Assembly: GCF_024793945.1 (NCBI RefSeq)
Contig: NZ_JANUSD010000003.1
Coordinates: 186,001 to 250,000, forward strand
Reading direction: 5' to 3'
Source of the DNA: Emticicia fluvialis
GTDB lineage: Bacteria > Bacteroidota > Bacteroidia > Cytophagales > Spirosomataceae
DNA: 64,000 nt
The position numbers were made by a program, and so were the translations under genes. The stretch's first letter is position 1. Every line of letters begins with the position of its first letter. The notes beneath the pieces are model-generated. The model saw only the letters and a program-made list of their open reading frames with translations. It did no database searches and had not been told where the DNA came from. Below, piece by piece: positions 43,718 through 52,480 of the stretch.

Positions 43718-44329
43718 TTATATTTTTGAAAGTCGCGTCAAATACTGATTTATCCATTCCTGCAATTTAGCTCTTGCTTTAGACAGATTGGCCCTTACGG
43801 CACTTTCTGTAACACCCAGCATACCGGCTATTTCGGTATGCGAATAGCCGTCTACCACCGCCAGCGAAAAGACCGTCCGGTAAACGGGGCTTAGTTTCTG
43901 CACAAACTCCATTATTTCATCCACCGTCAGCAGTTCCAGATGTTCTTCATCTGCCTGTGTGCGGCTGGCGTGGTCAAGATCTGTCAATTCAATACGGGCG
44001 TGGTGTTTTCTGAAATAGTCAATGGCGGCATTCACCATTACCGTTCTGAACCAGGCCTCAAACACCTGCCCGGTGTTATAGCGGCTTATGTTTCCGAAAA
44101 CCTTGATGAATCCGTCGCTCACCATTTCTTCGGCCTCTTCATCATGGGCGGCATACCTCAGGCAGATACTCTTTGCAAAACCGGCGAAGTGGTCAAACAA
44201 CTGCTTTTGTGCCAGGGGTTTCCCGGCCACACAGCCCTCTATGGTTTTTTGCAAATCAAATCGGTTATTTCTTTTTCTAAAAAACACATTATAACAGGTT
44301 AGCTTACTAATCAAAGGCGCCAATGGCAT
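43718..44329 (-). CDS. ECF-type RNA polymerase sigma factor
   Basis: Sigma-70 family, extracytoplasmic-function group. Region 2 (FAKSICLRYAAHDEEAEEMV, then SDGFIKVF) and region 4 (YRTVFSLAVVDGYSHTEIAG, then MLGVTESAVR) are complete; a short non-conserved linker joins them. It directs RNA polymerase to specific promoters and is presumably held by the membrane protein encoded directly downstream. The N-terminal start is uncertain by a few codons. Confidence 0.9.
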   Translation of the reverse strand: MPLAPLISKLTCYNVFFRKRNNRFDLQKTIEGCVAGKPLAQKQLFDHFAGFAKSICLRYAAHDEEAEEMVSDGFIKVFGNISRYNTGQVFEAWFRTVMVNAAIDYFRKHHARIELTDLDHASRTQADEEHLELLTVDEIMEFVQKLSPVYRTVFSLAVVDGYSHTEIAGMLGVTESAVRANLSKARAKLQEWINQYLTRLSKI

Positions 44330-44457
44330 ATACGCAATTTATACCAAATATGCTTCCAGAATTGTTTTTTCGAGATTAAAAAAAAAATTAATCTCTGCCA
44401 GGAAGCAAACCCGGGTAATCTGCGTATGTAGTGCTAAATAACCAAACTTTAGTAACA

Positions 44458-44883
44458 ATGAAATTACAGGAAAAAATCAATCGTAATCAGTTTCTGAAAC
44501 AAGTGGGTTTTACAGGTACGGCACTTTTTGCTTTATACACTGCAAGCAGTTGCAAAAACGAAACCGGCGTAACGCCGATATCATCAAACGGAATAACCAT
44601 TGACCTGACAGACGCCGCTTATGCCAACCTGAAAAAAGAAGGAGGCTATGTAATAAAAAGCGGAATTGTAATAGCACGCTATAACGGAAACTATGTAGCT
44701 GCCACACTTACCTGCAGCCACGAGGGCCGCCAGCAGATTACTTTTCAGACCAACCAATGGTACTGCACAGCGCACGGCGCAAAATTTGACACCAGCGGAA
44801 AGGGGCTTAACAGCGAAGGCAGAGCCGGGCTTACTGTTTATAAAACCGCAGTAAGCGGCAATACCCTAACCATAACCGCTTAA
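44458..44883 (+). CDS. Rieske-type [2Fe-2S] lipoprotein
   Basis: A 141-residue exported protein with an N-terminal signal ending in a lipobox-like TASSC and a Rieske domain. The cluster ligands are in TCSHEG and, about 17 residues later, WYCTAHGA; the GSxF-type loop is replaced by AKFDTSG. It probably transfers electrons in the periplasm. It is the first gene of a three-gene operon (1 and 2 nt spacing) with a DUF5777 protein and a YceI protein. The ATG at 44458 is preferred over a GTG at 44431. Confidence 0.87.
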   Translation: MKLQEKINRNQFLKQVGFTGTALFALYTASSCKNETGVTPISSNGITIDLTDAAYANLKKEGGYVIKSGIVIARYNGNYVAATLTCSHEGRQQITFQTNQWYCTAHGAKFDTSGKGLNSEGRAGLTVYKTAVSGNTLTITA

Positions 44884-44884
44884 A

Positions 44885-45787
44885 ATGAAAACCATGCTGA
44901 AAAGAACCCTTTTAATTGCCGCACTGCTGGGAGCCCGGCAGATGGCCGCTGCCCAGGATTTACTGAACGAGCTTGACAAAACCGTGCCGCTGGCTAAAAC
45001 CTACACTACTGCCACGTTTAAATCTACCAGAGTAATTAACGGCCACTCGGTTGAGACTGTTGCCAAAAAACACCTGGACTTCCGTATTTCTCACCGTTTC
45101 GGCAGGCTCAACGAAGGCGCGTATAACCTTTACGGCCTCGATGCCGCCACCATGCGCATTGGCCTTGAATACGGACTTACCGACAGGCTAATGATTGGTG
45201 TGGGCCGCAGTACCAGCCAGAAAACCTACGACTTCTTTGCCAAATACAGAGCCCTCAGGCAGTCGCCGTCGGGGTCGCCGGTTAGTATTACCGCGCTGGC
45301 CGCTGCCGATGCCATTACGCTAAGCACCAGCCCCAACCTTACATTTTATAATAATCAGCAAAGATTTACCTACGTTGGGCAGTTGCTGATAGCCCGTAAA
45401 TTTAACGAGAAGCTCTCTTTACAGTTAAGCCCCACCTATCTGCACAGCAACCGCATTGAAGCCAGCTCTGAACCCAACGATATTTTGGCGATGGGCATTG
45501 GCGGCCGCATGAAAATAAGCAAGAGAACGTCTATCAACGCTGAGTATTTCTACCGGTTACCGCTTACCACGGGTACTTTTAACCTGCAAAACACGGTTTA
45601 TCATAACTCGCTTTCGGTGGGCTTTGATATCGAAACCGGCGGGCACGTGTTTCAGTTGCACTTTACCAATTCGCTGGGTATGATAGAACGCCAGTTTATA
45701 GCCCAGACAGACGGAATGTGGAACAAAGGCGATATACACTACGGATTTAATATTTCAAGAACTTTCAGCTTTGATAAAAAAAGATAG
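44885..45787 (+). CDS. DUF5777 family beta-barrel protein
   Basis: A 300-residue exported protein with a signal peptide (ending MAAAQ) and a C-terminal region of amphipathic strands, matching the DUF5777 outer-membrane barrel family (LLNELDKTVPLAKTYTTATF, K-S-T-R-V-I-N-G-H-S, DFRISHRFG). Function is unknown; the family often sits beside Rieske and YceI genes. Starts 1 nt after the Rieske stop. Confidence 0.85.
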   Translation: MKTMLKRTLLIAALLGARQMAAAQDLLNELDKTVPLAKTYTTATFKSTRVINGHSVETVAKKHLDFRISHRFGRLNEGAYNLYGLDAATMRIGLEYGLTDRLMIGVGRSTSQKTYDFFAKYRALRQSPSGSPVSITALAAADAITLSTSPNLTFYNNQQRFTYVGQLLIARKFNEKLSLQLSPTYLHSNRIEASSEPNDILAMGIGGRMKISKRTSINAEYFYRLPLTTGTFNLQNTVYHNSLSVGFDIETGGHVFQLHFTNSLGMIERQFIAQTDGMWNKGDIHYGFNISRTFSFDKKR

Positions 45788-45789
45788 CC

Positions 45790-46332
45790 ATGAAAACCCT
45801 TTTTACAATACTGGCAGGTATGCTGATATCTGCCGGTTCTTTTGCCCAGAACCAATGGATTTGCAGCAAAGGTGAAACCAGTTTTTTTTCGGAAACCCCG
45901 GTTGAAAACATAGCCGCTGTTAATAAAAATGTAGTATCTATTATTGATTTCAGTACAGGCCAGGTGGCCGTTAAGATGAATGTAGCTGCCTTTAAGTTTA
46001 AGAACCACCTGATGGAAGAGCATTTCAACGAAAACTACATGGAAACAGAGAAGTATCCGGTGGCTACGTTTTCGGGCAAAATGCAGGGAAATGCAGACCC
46101 CGCCAAAAACGGTACTTATGACATAACCGCTACCGGGCAGCTAACCATGCACGGCGTAAGCCGCGAACGCACCCTGAAAGGCCGCCTGATAGTAAATGGC
46201 AATGAGATTACCTTGCTGGCAGACTTTGACGTGGCTCTGAAAGACCACAAGATTGACGTGCCAACCTTGGTTATTGCCAAAATTGCAGAAAATATAGCCG
46301 TGAAAAATAAGTTTGTTTTTAGCAGAAAGTAG
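45790..46332 (+). CDS. YceI family periplasmic protein
   Basis: A 180-residue lipocalin-like protein with signal peptide (ending GSFAQ). YceI proteins bind isoprenoid lipids such as quinone or polyisoprenoid chains in the periplasm. The block L-T-M-H-G-V-S-R-E-R-T-L-K-G and F-K-N-H-L-M-E-E-H-F-N-E-N-Y match the family. The context suggests a link to electron transport or quinone handling. Confidence 0.9.
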   Translation: MKTLFTILAGMLISAGSFAQNQWICSKGETSFFSETPVENIAAVNKNVVSIIDFSTGQVAVKMNVAAFKFKNHLMEEHFNENYMETEKYPVATFSGKMQGNADPAKNGTYDITATGQLTMHGVSRERTLKGRLIVNGNEITLLADFDVALKDHKIDVPTLVIAKIAENIAVKNKFVFSRK

Positions 46333-46338
46333 GGGTTT

Positions 46339-46377
46339 CATACCAACTGCCGGCTCAGCAATGGGCTGGCAGGTATG
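46339..46377 (+). terminator. Probable terminator of the Rieske operon
   Basis: CATACC-3nt-TGCC pairs with GGCA-GGTATG (one bulge) around a 16-nt loop, just after the YceI stop; followed by a short T-run (AATTTTAC). Strength is uncertain. Confidence 0.5.
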
Positions 46378-46540
46378 GAATTTTACAATGAAAAATCTTA
46401 GTTAGGTGAATTTCAGGCGGGGTTCCCCCGGTGTGGCAGGATGTGGTTTGAGGGGGGCTTTGCCCTTTTTTTGTGCCTGCCTTATTTTGCTGCCAGCAAT
46501 TAATAACCTGCCAGCCCTGCACCCATTAACCCATGCCTGC

Positions 46541-47041
46541 CTAAGCAAATAATTCTCTGATGGTTTTCATTGGCAAAAACATTTTGCCCGACGTTGGCAA
46601 AAGAATAAATCCATACCTTAAGTAGAAGTTCCTGGCAATTTCATCAATGGGGTCAACCACAATGGCCAATGTTCCCACAGTTTCTGAAATATCAAAACAC
46701 CTTTTCAAAGCATCAATTAGCAGAATTTCTCCATAACCTTTACCCTTGATAGAAATATCAACGGCTAAACGGCCTAACAGCACGGTGGGTATATCTTGAT
46801 AATTCGGTGGCCACTTCTTCTGCAAATAATCCGGGAAGTCGCTCTTTTTAATAGCATTTGCCGAAAGTGTATAATATCCCTTTACAATTAAAGCATTGTC
46901 GACCAAAACAAAACAGGCAGACAAATCTCTGCCAACATCCTGTTTTGCCTGTCGTTTTAAATAATTATCTAAAAGTTCGTATCCACAGTTAAAGTTACTT
47001 TTGTCGCACTGTTTTTCGAGTATCTGTATTTTCAGCTCCAT
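46541..47041 (-). CDS. GNAT-family toxin (TacT-like)
   Basis: A 166-residue GNAT acetyltransferase of the toxin type, which acetylates aminoacyl-tRNA. C-x-N-C-G near the N-terminus, D-x-Y-L-K-R-Q-A, ACFVLVD and the acetyl-CoA loop I-K-G-K-G-Y-G are visible, followed by C-terminal FYLRYGFILLP, whose Tyr is the likely catalytic residue. It overlaps the DUF1778 antitoxin gene by 47 nt and follows it, so translation is coupled. Confidence 0.87.
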   Translation of the reverse strand: MELKIQILEKQCDKSNFNCGYELLDNYLKRQAKQDVGRDLSACFVLVDNALIVKGYYTLSANAIKKSDFPDYLQKKWPPNYQDIPTVLLGRLAVDISIKGKGYGEILLIDALKRCFDISETVGTLAIVVDPIDEIARNFYLRYGFILLPTSGKMFLPMKTIRELFA

Positions 47042-47318
47042 TTAGTTCAGCAAATTTTTCGTAGTTCATGCGTGCTTTTTGAAGGTTGTTGTTAGGCGAA
47101 GGATGGTTCATTAATGTTTCTAAAAACACCTTCTTATCTTCAATACTCTTCAGTACGTGGTTATTTTCGTCAATAATTTTAACTGCCTCTTTGTTTATAC
47201 AAAAAATCACAAATTCTGTCAGACTTTTAAATCCGCTCAGCTCTGATGCATACTTTATCAGTTCCTTCTGTTCTTTACTTATCCGAACATCTAATCTGTC
47301 ATTAACTGAAGTACCCAT
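46995..47318 (-). CDS. DUF1778-type antitoxin (TacA-like)
   Basis: A 107-residue ribbon-helix-helix antitoxin. The N-terminal R-L-D-V-R-I-S-K-E-Q-K-E-L-I-K-Y-A is the DUF1778 signature; the unstructured C-terminal tail should wrap the toxin. Such proteins also repress their own promoter, and an inverted repeat overlapping the promoter is present at 47397-47417. The ATG at 47318 is preferred over the TTG at 47324. Confidence 0.87.
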   Translation of the reverse strand: MGTSVNDRLDVRISKEQKELIKYASELSGFKSLTEFVIFCINKEAVKIIDENNHVLKSIEDKKVFLETLMNHPSPNNNLQKARMNYEKFAELNGAENTDTRKTVRQK

Positions 47319-47392
47319 ATTCAAAATATTTAGAATGTTGCAACCGACTTACCCAATTAAAAGGAGTTTTTAACTTGATATAATCAGCTCAA

Positions 47393-47417
47393 CAAATGTA
47401 CGTATATTTTCCGTACA
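47393..47417 (-). promoter_or_regulatory. Promoter with overlapping operator of the toxin-antitoxin pair
   Basis: TACATTTG on the minus strand (47393-47400) is a perfect -7 box. It overlaps an inverted repeat TGTACG-9nt-CGTACA (47397-47417). This fits auto-repression by the ribbon-helix-helix antitoxin. Confidence 0.6.
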
Positions 47418-47482
47418 AATAATTTTTTTTCTGAATATAATTGCATTCAAAATAGCTCCATACTACTAGCTAATTGTATCAT

Positions 47483-47531
47483 AACCACAAAGGCCGGAAA
47501 CAACATTGGGTTGAATCCGGCCTTTGTGGTT
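47483..47531 (-). terminator. Terminator-like hairpin after the TonB-dependent receptor
   Basis: A perfect 16-bp stem (AACCACAAAGGCCGGA and TCCGGCCTTTGTGGTT) around a 17-nt loop, 20 nt after the receptor stop. The T-run is weak on the minus strand, so it may act as a terminator or a stability element. Confidence 0.7.
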
Positions 47532-47551
47532 TTCTATGGTTTAAAATTTTA

Positions 47552-49978
47552 TCAACCGCCTTTAATGCGGTTCAGCTCGTCTTCCGAGCCGTTACGGCGG
47601 TTTCTGGCTGCTTTTATTTCATTGCTACCAAAACGATAAGTGAAATTAACCCTGAGCTGCTGCGACTCCCACTTGAACCGCAGATTGGTGTACACTCCGG
47701 CATAATCAGAGTGGTACCCTCCCCTACCCGTATGGAAAACATCAGTAAAGCTAAGTTTCAGCGTGGCATTGTCTTTCATAAATTTCTTCTGCACCCCGGC
47801 ATCCACAGTACCCATGGCGCGGTTATAGTCAATCCGGCGGTAAGGCGAATTATACCAGCCCGATAACTCTATGGTCCAGTTTTTTTTCAGCTTAAATGTG
47901 CTTTGCGCATTGGCATTGGCGGCAAGGGTGCGGTTGTTGAACGACAACCCGTTTTCCAGATCTCCGCGCCATACATTCGTGTATCCGCTTACATTTACAT
48001 AAACATTCCACCATTTGGTTATATCAGTTGCCAGGCTCATATCAAGGCTGAAACCCTGGGTGTAGTCCAGATTTCGCTCAATAAAGTAAGTGCGGCTGGC
48101 ATCATAAGGCATACGTAAACCCACCGCCGGAAAGCGCGTACGCCAGTAACCCACCGACGTTGTCAGTTTGCCCTTATACACGTGTGTCAGCTTAAAGTTG
48201 TTGGCATATTCAGGGCGCAGAAAAGGGTTACCTTTAGAATACACCAGTTCATCTACCCGGTATTCAAACGGGTTCAGGTTCTGGTAACTCGGGCGGTTAA
48301 TACGGCGGCTGTAATTCAGATTCAGGTTGTGGTTATCTGACAGTTTGTAAGAAATGGCCCCACTCGGAAAAACGTTCAGGTACGTTGTATCTACCTTATC
48401 AAGGTCATTCTGTTTATAGCTGGTCAGTTTTCCTAATGATTGGGTGCGTTCGGCTCGCAAACCCAGCTGTAAATCCCATTTTTTGTTCAGCGAAACATTA
48501 TAATTGGCATACGCTGCATAAACGCGCTCGGTATACACAAAGTTGTTGCTTCGTTCAATGTCCCGCACTTCGGCATCATTCAGCACATTGAAGAAATCGA
48601 AGGTATTGTCTGACTTCACGTCCGACAGCTTCACGCCATACCCTAGTTTACCTTTTTTCAGGGGCTGCTCATAATCGGCCTTGATTGATTTAATGGTGAT
48701 ATCAACCGGCGTTTTAGTTACAAAATTGCGGCTGAAAGAAGGCCTGTCAGAATTAGGGAACTCGTAGGTATTGGGCTGGTAGCTAATCCCCCGTGACGTA
48801 AAAATCCCGTAGTCGGCATCTATGTTCAGTTCGCGGCCGGTGGTATCGGCATAACGGTAGTTCATATTTACGTTCAGGTTTTTGTTTTTCTCGGGGTTCG
48901 ACGTCCGCGAATCCAGAATGGCCGAATCCGGCACGGCGCTGTATCTTTTACCGATCAGGGTCTGGCTTTCGCCACCGCCGTTGTGGTTGCTCACGCGTCC
49001 GTTCACATTAAAGCCAATGGTGTTTTTTGAGTTAATGAAATAATCCAGGCCCACTTTGGCATTATGAGAGGTGTCGCGCCAGATACCGCGCCAGGTTTTG
49101 TTATAGGCAATGTTGTTCAGTATCTGGTCGTCGAGCGTGCGGTTATGCCATGCCCCCTGATTATAACCGTAGTTACCAAAGATATTCACTTTTTTATCGC
49201 GGTGGTTCAGGTTAACCGAGCCGTTGTATTTAGGCGTAATACCAAACATACCCCCCAGGCTCAGGTTACCGTTGGTACCAATCTTTTTGTTCTTTTTCAG
49301 GCGGATGTTAATAATACCCAGGTCTCCGGCGGCATCATATTTGGCCGACGGGTTGGTGATAACCTCAATGGCTTCAATGTCGGCCGAGTTCATGCTTTTC
49401 AGGGTTGATGCCAGGTCTTTCCCACTCATGGGCGACGGCCGCCCGTCAATAAAAATGCGTACCCCGGCTTTGCCCTTCACCAGTACGTTTTCGTCTTTGT
49501 CTACCTGCACACCGGGCGACTTCTGCAATAGCTCAAGTGCATTTAAACCCGTAGAATTAATACTGGCCTCAACATTAAAAACAATTTTGTCGTTCTGCAC
49601 CTCTATCAGTGGTTTGGCCGCTACCACCTTTACTTCGCTCAGCTGCCTGGTATCGGCCAATACCGTAAAGGGCTGAAACTCGATGTCGCGGTCTACGAGT
49701 TCAAAAACCGGCGACCGGAACGGATTGAATCCTACTGCACTTATTTTAATGAAATACCTGCCGGCTTTCAGATTACCTATTTTAAAGCCTCCGTTTTCGT
49801 CGGCTATGTCGGCCTTGGCCAATGAAGAATCAACTGCCGCGTGTACAGCAATGGTAGCAAAAGAAACCACTTCGTTCTGCTGATTTTTTACCTGACCTTT
49901 AATGGCATACAAGTTGTTTTGAGCACGCGCAAGCTGCGCCATACTCACAAGGAGTAATACGAGTAATAGATTTTTCAT
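47552..49978 (-). CDS. TonB-dependent outer-membrane receptor (OMP_b-brl_3 type)
   Basis: An 808-residue outer-membrane transporter. A signal peptide (ending LARAQ) is followed by a carboxypeptidase-like CNA-B domain (NLYAIKGQVKNQQNEVVSFA), a plug domain (L-Q-K-S-P-G-V-Q-V-D-K-D-E-N-V-L-V-K-G) and a long beta-barrel of the OMP_b-brl_3 type. Substrate is unknown. Two operator-like palindromes lie about 190-250 nt upstream. The ATG at 49978 gives the normal signal peptide; a reading from 50032 does not. Confidence 0.9.
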   Translation of the reverse strand: MKNLLLVLLLVSMAQLARAQNNLYAIKGQVKNQQNEVVSFATIAVHAAVDSSLAKADIADENGGFKIGNLKAGRYFIKISAVGFNPFRSPVFELVDRDIEFQPFTVLADTRQLSEVKVVAAKPLIEVQNDKIVFNVEASINSTGLNALELLQKSPGVQVDKDENVLVKGKAGVRIFIDGRPSPMSGKDLASTLKSMNSADIEAIEVITNPSAKYDAAGDLGIINIRLKKNKKIGTNGNLSLGGMFGITPKYNGSVNLNHRDKKVNIFGNYGYNQGAWHNRTLDDQILNNIAYNKTWRGIWRDTSHNAKVGLDYFINSKNTIGFNVNGRVSNHNGGGESQTLIGKRYSAVPDSAILDSRTSNPEKNKNLNVNMNYRYADTTGRELNIDADYGIFTSRGISYQPNTYEFPNSDRPSFSRNFVTKTPVDITIKSIKADYEQPLKKGKLGYGVKLSDVKSDNTFDFFNVLNDAEVRDIERSNNFVYTERVYAAYANYNVSLNKKWDLQLGLRAERTQSLGKLTSYKQNDLDKVDTTYLNVFPSGAISYKLSDNHNLNLNYSRRINRPSYQNLNPFEYRVDELVYSKGNPFLRPEYANNFKLTHVYKGKLTTSVGYWRTRFPAVGLRMPYDASRTYFIERNLDYTQGFSLDMSLATDITKWWNVYVNVSGYTNVWRGDLENGLSFNNRTLAANANAQSTFKLKKNWTIELSGWYNSPYRRIDYNRAMGTVDAGVQKKFMKDNATLKLSFTDVFHTGRGGYHSDYAGVYTNLRFKWESQQLRVNFTYRFGSNEIKAARNRRNGSEDELNRIKGG

Positions 49979-50171
49979 AATTTTTTTAAAGTGCTTTTCA
50001 ATAATTTTGTAATTGCCAGCCTGCTTTCGCAAAATGGCTGAATTGCCCGTCGGGATAAATCAACATAAAACTAACTGGTTAAACCAACAGTTAAAAGTTA
50101 AGGGGCAAAACTGTTACCAAAACCAACTAATCTGTTTTTAACAACAAGAAACTTAGTTTGGAAGTCCTTAC
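49979..50171. other. Leader region of the receptor gene
   Basis: Non-coding; no consensus -7 box seen. The operators at 50172-50243 lie at its far end. Confidence 0.4.
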
Positions 50172-50243
50172 CTACGAACAATTTCGTAGCAAATATATCA
50201 GAACTTTTTTCACCTGCCAAAAAATATTACGAAATTTTTCGTA
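50172..50243. promoter_or_regulatory. Paired operator-like palindromes
   Basis: CTACGAA-4nt-TTCGTAG (50172-50189) and TACGAA-4nt-TTCGTA (50228-50243), with centres 55 bp apart (about five helical turns). They resemble BlaI/MecI-type operators of Bacteroidota and are likely to control the receptor gene on the minus strand. Confidence 0.6.
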
Positions 50244-50607
50244 GTTGCCAGAATCACCCCTATTCCGGCAGGTAAACTTTTCAAAATCATAAAGGTTACA
50301 AAAAATATAATTTTTATTTGAGGCGCTGCCGGCCTTACAATCAGGCGTTTTTCAGAAGCATATACGTAGCTTGGCAGACAGGCAAAACAGCAGGCCACCT
50401 TGCAGATTATGGCCGCTTACAAGTGTGCAGCGGGTGCGGCGTCCTATTTTTTATTAATTAAATACAAAATATAACAAGTATTTTTAGCTACCTTCCCGAA
50501 TTAATCAGGATTTTAATAATTTTGATTCTGCTTAGCTTAGGGCGGCAATCTCCGTAAAAGTTTTTATTGGCACAGAGCAGGTTTTAACATCGACAGGCAA
50601 GGAAAAA
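50244..50607. other. Non-coding stretch before the sigma factor gene
   Basis: No consensus promoter, repeat or gene was found. It separates the receptor from the polysaccharide locus. Confidence 0.4.
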
Positions 50608-51222
50608 ATGGACTCCCAGGTAATGAACGTTAACACCCCTAATGATTCTCAACTTTGGCAACAGCTAAAGAATGGCAACGAATCAGCGCTGGGCAAACTC
50701 ATAAAAAAATATTTTAATCTGCTGCAAAACTACGGCTACAAGTTTATCAAAAACGAAGACTTTGTAAAAGACTGTGTGCAGGAAGTTTTTGTTGAGATCT
50801 GGACCCGCCGCAGCACCATAGCCCAGCCCGACAGCGTAAAAGCCTACCTGCTTACTTCGGTTCGTAAAAGAATACTCCGCGAGAGTGTCCGCCAGAAAAT
50901 AGACCACGACAATAATCTGGAAAACGTAGAAAACGACATCAGCTTTGCTGAGTTTTCGCCCGAGCTGGCCATTATTGAAGAAGAGCGCACGCAGGAAAAC
51001 GTAAAGAAAATATCGGCTATGCTCAACACCCTGCCCAAACGGCAGCGCGAAGTAATTTACCTGAAATACTACCAGAATCTGGAACGCGACGAAATAGCGC
51101 AGATAATGGGCATCAACTCGCAGTCGGTCTCTAACCTCTTGCAGGTGGCATTTAGCGCCATCAGAGAAAACTGGGGAGGCCTGTCAATCAGCTATCTGTT
51201 GCTAATGCGATTTATCTTATAA
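50608..51222 (+). CDS. FecI-like ECF sigma factor
   Basis: A 204-residue sigma-70 factor of the FecI-like ECF group found beside SusCD in Bacteroidota. Region 2 is D-C-V-Q-E-V-F-V-E-I-W-T-R-R and region 4 is LPKRQREVIYLKYYQNLERD, then E-I-A-Q-I-M-G-I. A hydrophobic C-terminal tail is common in this group. It should transcribe the downstream locus when released by FecR. An alternative ATG lies six codons inside. Confidence 0.92.
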   Translation: MDSQVMNVNTPNDSQLWQQLKNGNESALGKLIKKYFNLLQNYGYKFIKNEDFVKDCVQEVFVEIWTRRSTIAQPDSVKAYLLTSVRKRILRESVRQKIDHDNNLENVENDISFAEFSPELAIIEEERTQENVKKISAMLNTLPKRQREVIYLKYYQNLERDEIAQIMGINSQSVSNLLQVAFSAIRENWGGLSISYLLLMRFIL

Positions 51223-51289
51223 AAAAAACTCTATAAATACAGTATTTACTAACTGCCGTTGGCATCCTACTTTATATACCTTATTACTG

Positions 51290-52372
51290 ATGAATTCAGA
51301 CTATAAAAACTTTAACCCGGAAGACTTCTGCCATGATGAGTCGTTCCGAAACTGGGTATTGAACCCAGACCCCCCAACCGAGCTGTACTGGAACGAATGG
51401 ATTTCGCAGAACCCGGCTTCGGCTGGTAAAATAGAAACCGCGCGCGCACTTTTACTGGCTTTGCATGAAAAAGCCCCGGCCCTGACAGACCAGGAGCTGG
51501 ACGCCATTACGCAACAGATTCTGAACCCGGCCAACAATAGCACTATCAGCTTCTGGCAAAAACCCTTTTTCAGAATTGCCGCCACCCTGGCCATTATAGC
51601 AGGGGCAGGTATGCTGGCATTTAAGCTGTATACCGAAAAAGAGAAACTGGCTTTTTTTGAGACCATATCGCCTAACCTTACGGCAGATTACATAGAAACC
51701 GAAAACACCGAAAACCGGACTCAGACCATCACCCTGCAAGACAGCAGCGTGATAACGCTGTATCCGAAAAGTAAAATCAGATACCCGATTCATTTCTCGC
51801 CGGAAACCCGCGAGGTCTATCTGGAGGGTCAGGCGTTTTTTAATATTGCCAAAAATCCTAAACGGCCATTCTGGGTGTACACCAACCATATATCTACCCA
51901 GGTGCTGGGTACCAGTTTTATGGTAAAAGCCTTTGAAAACGAAAAGAATGTAAAAGTAGAAGTACGTACAGGCAGGGTGTCGGTTTACCGCTATGAAGAC
52001 CTGCAGAAAGCCAAACGCCTGCAGAATAACGAAATGGCCGGTATTATACTTACGCCCAACCAGTCTATAGAGTACACCGTTAACGAAGCGCGCCTGCTTA
52101 AATCAATCAGCAGGCAGCCTGAAATTCTGGTAGCCAAAACACCCGAAAACTTTATATTTGATGAGGCCCCGATATCAAAGGTTTTCAGCCAGATGGAGCG
52201 CGCCTATGGTATACAGATTATTTATGACGAAAAAAACATGAAGAACTGCTACCTTACCGCCACCTTTACAGAGGAGTCGTTGTACGAAAAATTAAATATC
52301 ATTTGCAAGGTTACACACTCAAGCTACGAAATAGTTGATGCTCAGATAGTTATACATAGCAACGGATGCTAG
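51290..52372 (+). CDS. FecR-type anti-sigma factor
   Basis: A 360-residue inner-membrane regulator. The N-terminal cytoplasmic segment binds sigma, one transmembrane helix follows (FRIAATLAIIAGAGMLAFKL), then the periplasmic FecR domain (DSSVITLYPKSKIRYP, VYLEGQAFFNIAKNP, GTSFMVKA) and the C-terminal DUF4974 domain that contacts the SusC signalling domain (NFIFDEAPISKVFSQMERAY). It lies 67 nt after the sigma gene and ends at a terminator. Confidence 0.92.
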   Translation: MNSDYKNFNPEDFCHDESFRNWVLNPDPPTELYWNEWISQNPASAGKIETARALLLALHEKAPALTDQELDAITQQILNPANNSTISFWQKPFFRIAATLAIIAGAGMLAFKLYTEKEKLAFFETISPNLTADYIETENTENRTQTITLQDSSVITLYPKSKIRYPIHFSPETREVYLEGQAFFNIAKNPKRPFWVYTNHISTQVLGTSFMVKAFENEKNVKVEVRTGRVSVYRYEDLQKAKRLQNNEMAGIILTPNQSIEYTVNEARLLKSISRQPEILVAKTPENFIFDEAPISKVFSQMERAYGIQIIYDEKNMKNCYLTATFTEESLYEKLNIICKVTHSSYEIVDAQIVIHSNGC

Positions 52373-52373
52373 T

Positions 52374-52397
52374 GTGAAATAATTTGCATTATTTCAC
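52374..52397 (+). terminator. Terminator of the sigma/FecR transcript
   Basis: GTGAAATAAT and ATTATTTCAC form a perfect 10-bp AT-rich stem with a TTGC loop, starting 2 nt after the fecR stop; followed by AAAAAATTTTC. Confidence 0.6.
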
Positions 52398-52438
52398 AAA
52401 AAATTTTCATAATAACAAGTATCTGCATACAGGTTCTG

Positions 52439-52480
52439 CCATCCATAGATAAAACCACAATTACATTTATCTATGGATGG
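52439..52480 (+). promoter_or_regulatory. Long perfect stem-loop upstream of susC
   Basis: CCATCCATAGATAAA and TTTATCTATGGATGG form a perfect 15-bp stem with a 12-nt loop, about 180 nt before the SusC start. Not followed by a T-run. It may be a second terminator, a regulatory RNA structure, or an operator. Confidence 0.55.

Noticed and set aside
52439..52480. Riboswitch upstream of susC
   Set aside because: A simple stem-loop only; no conserved aptamer core could be recognised.
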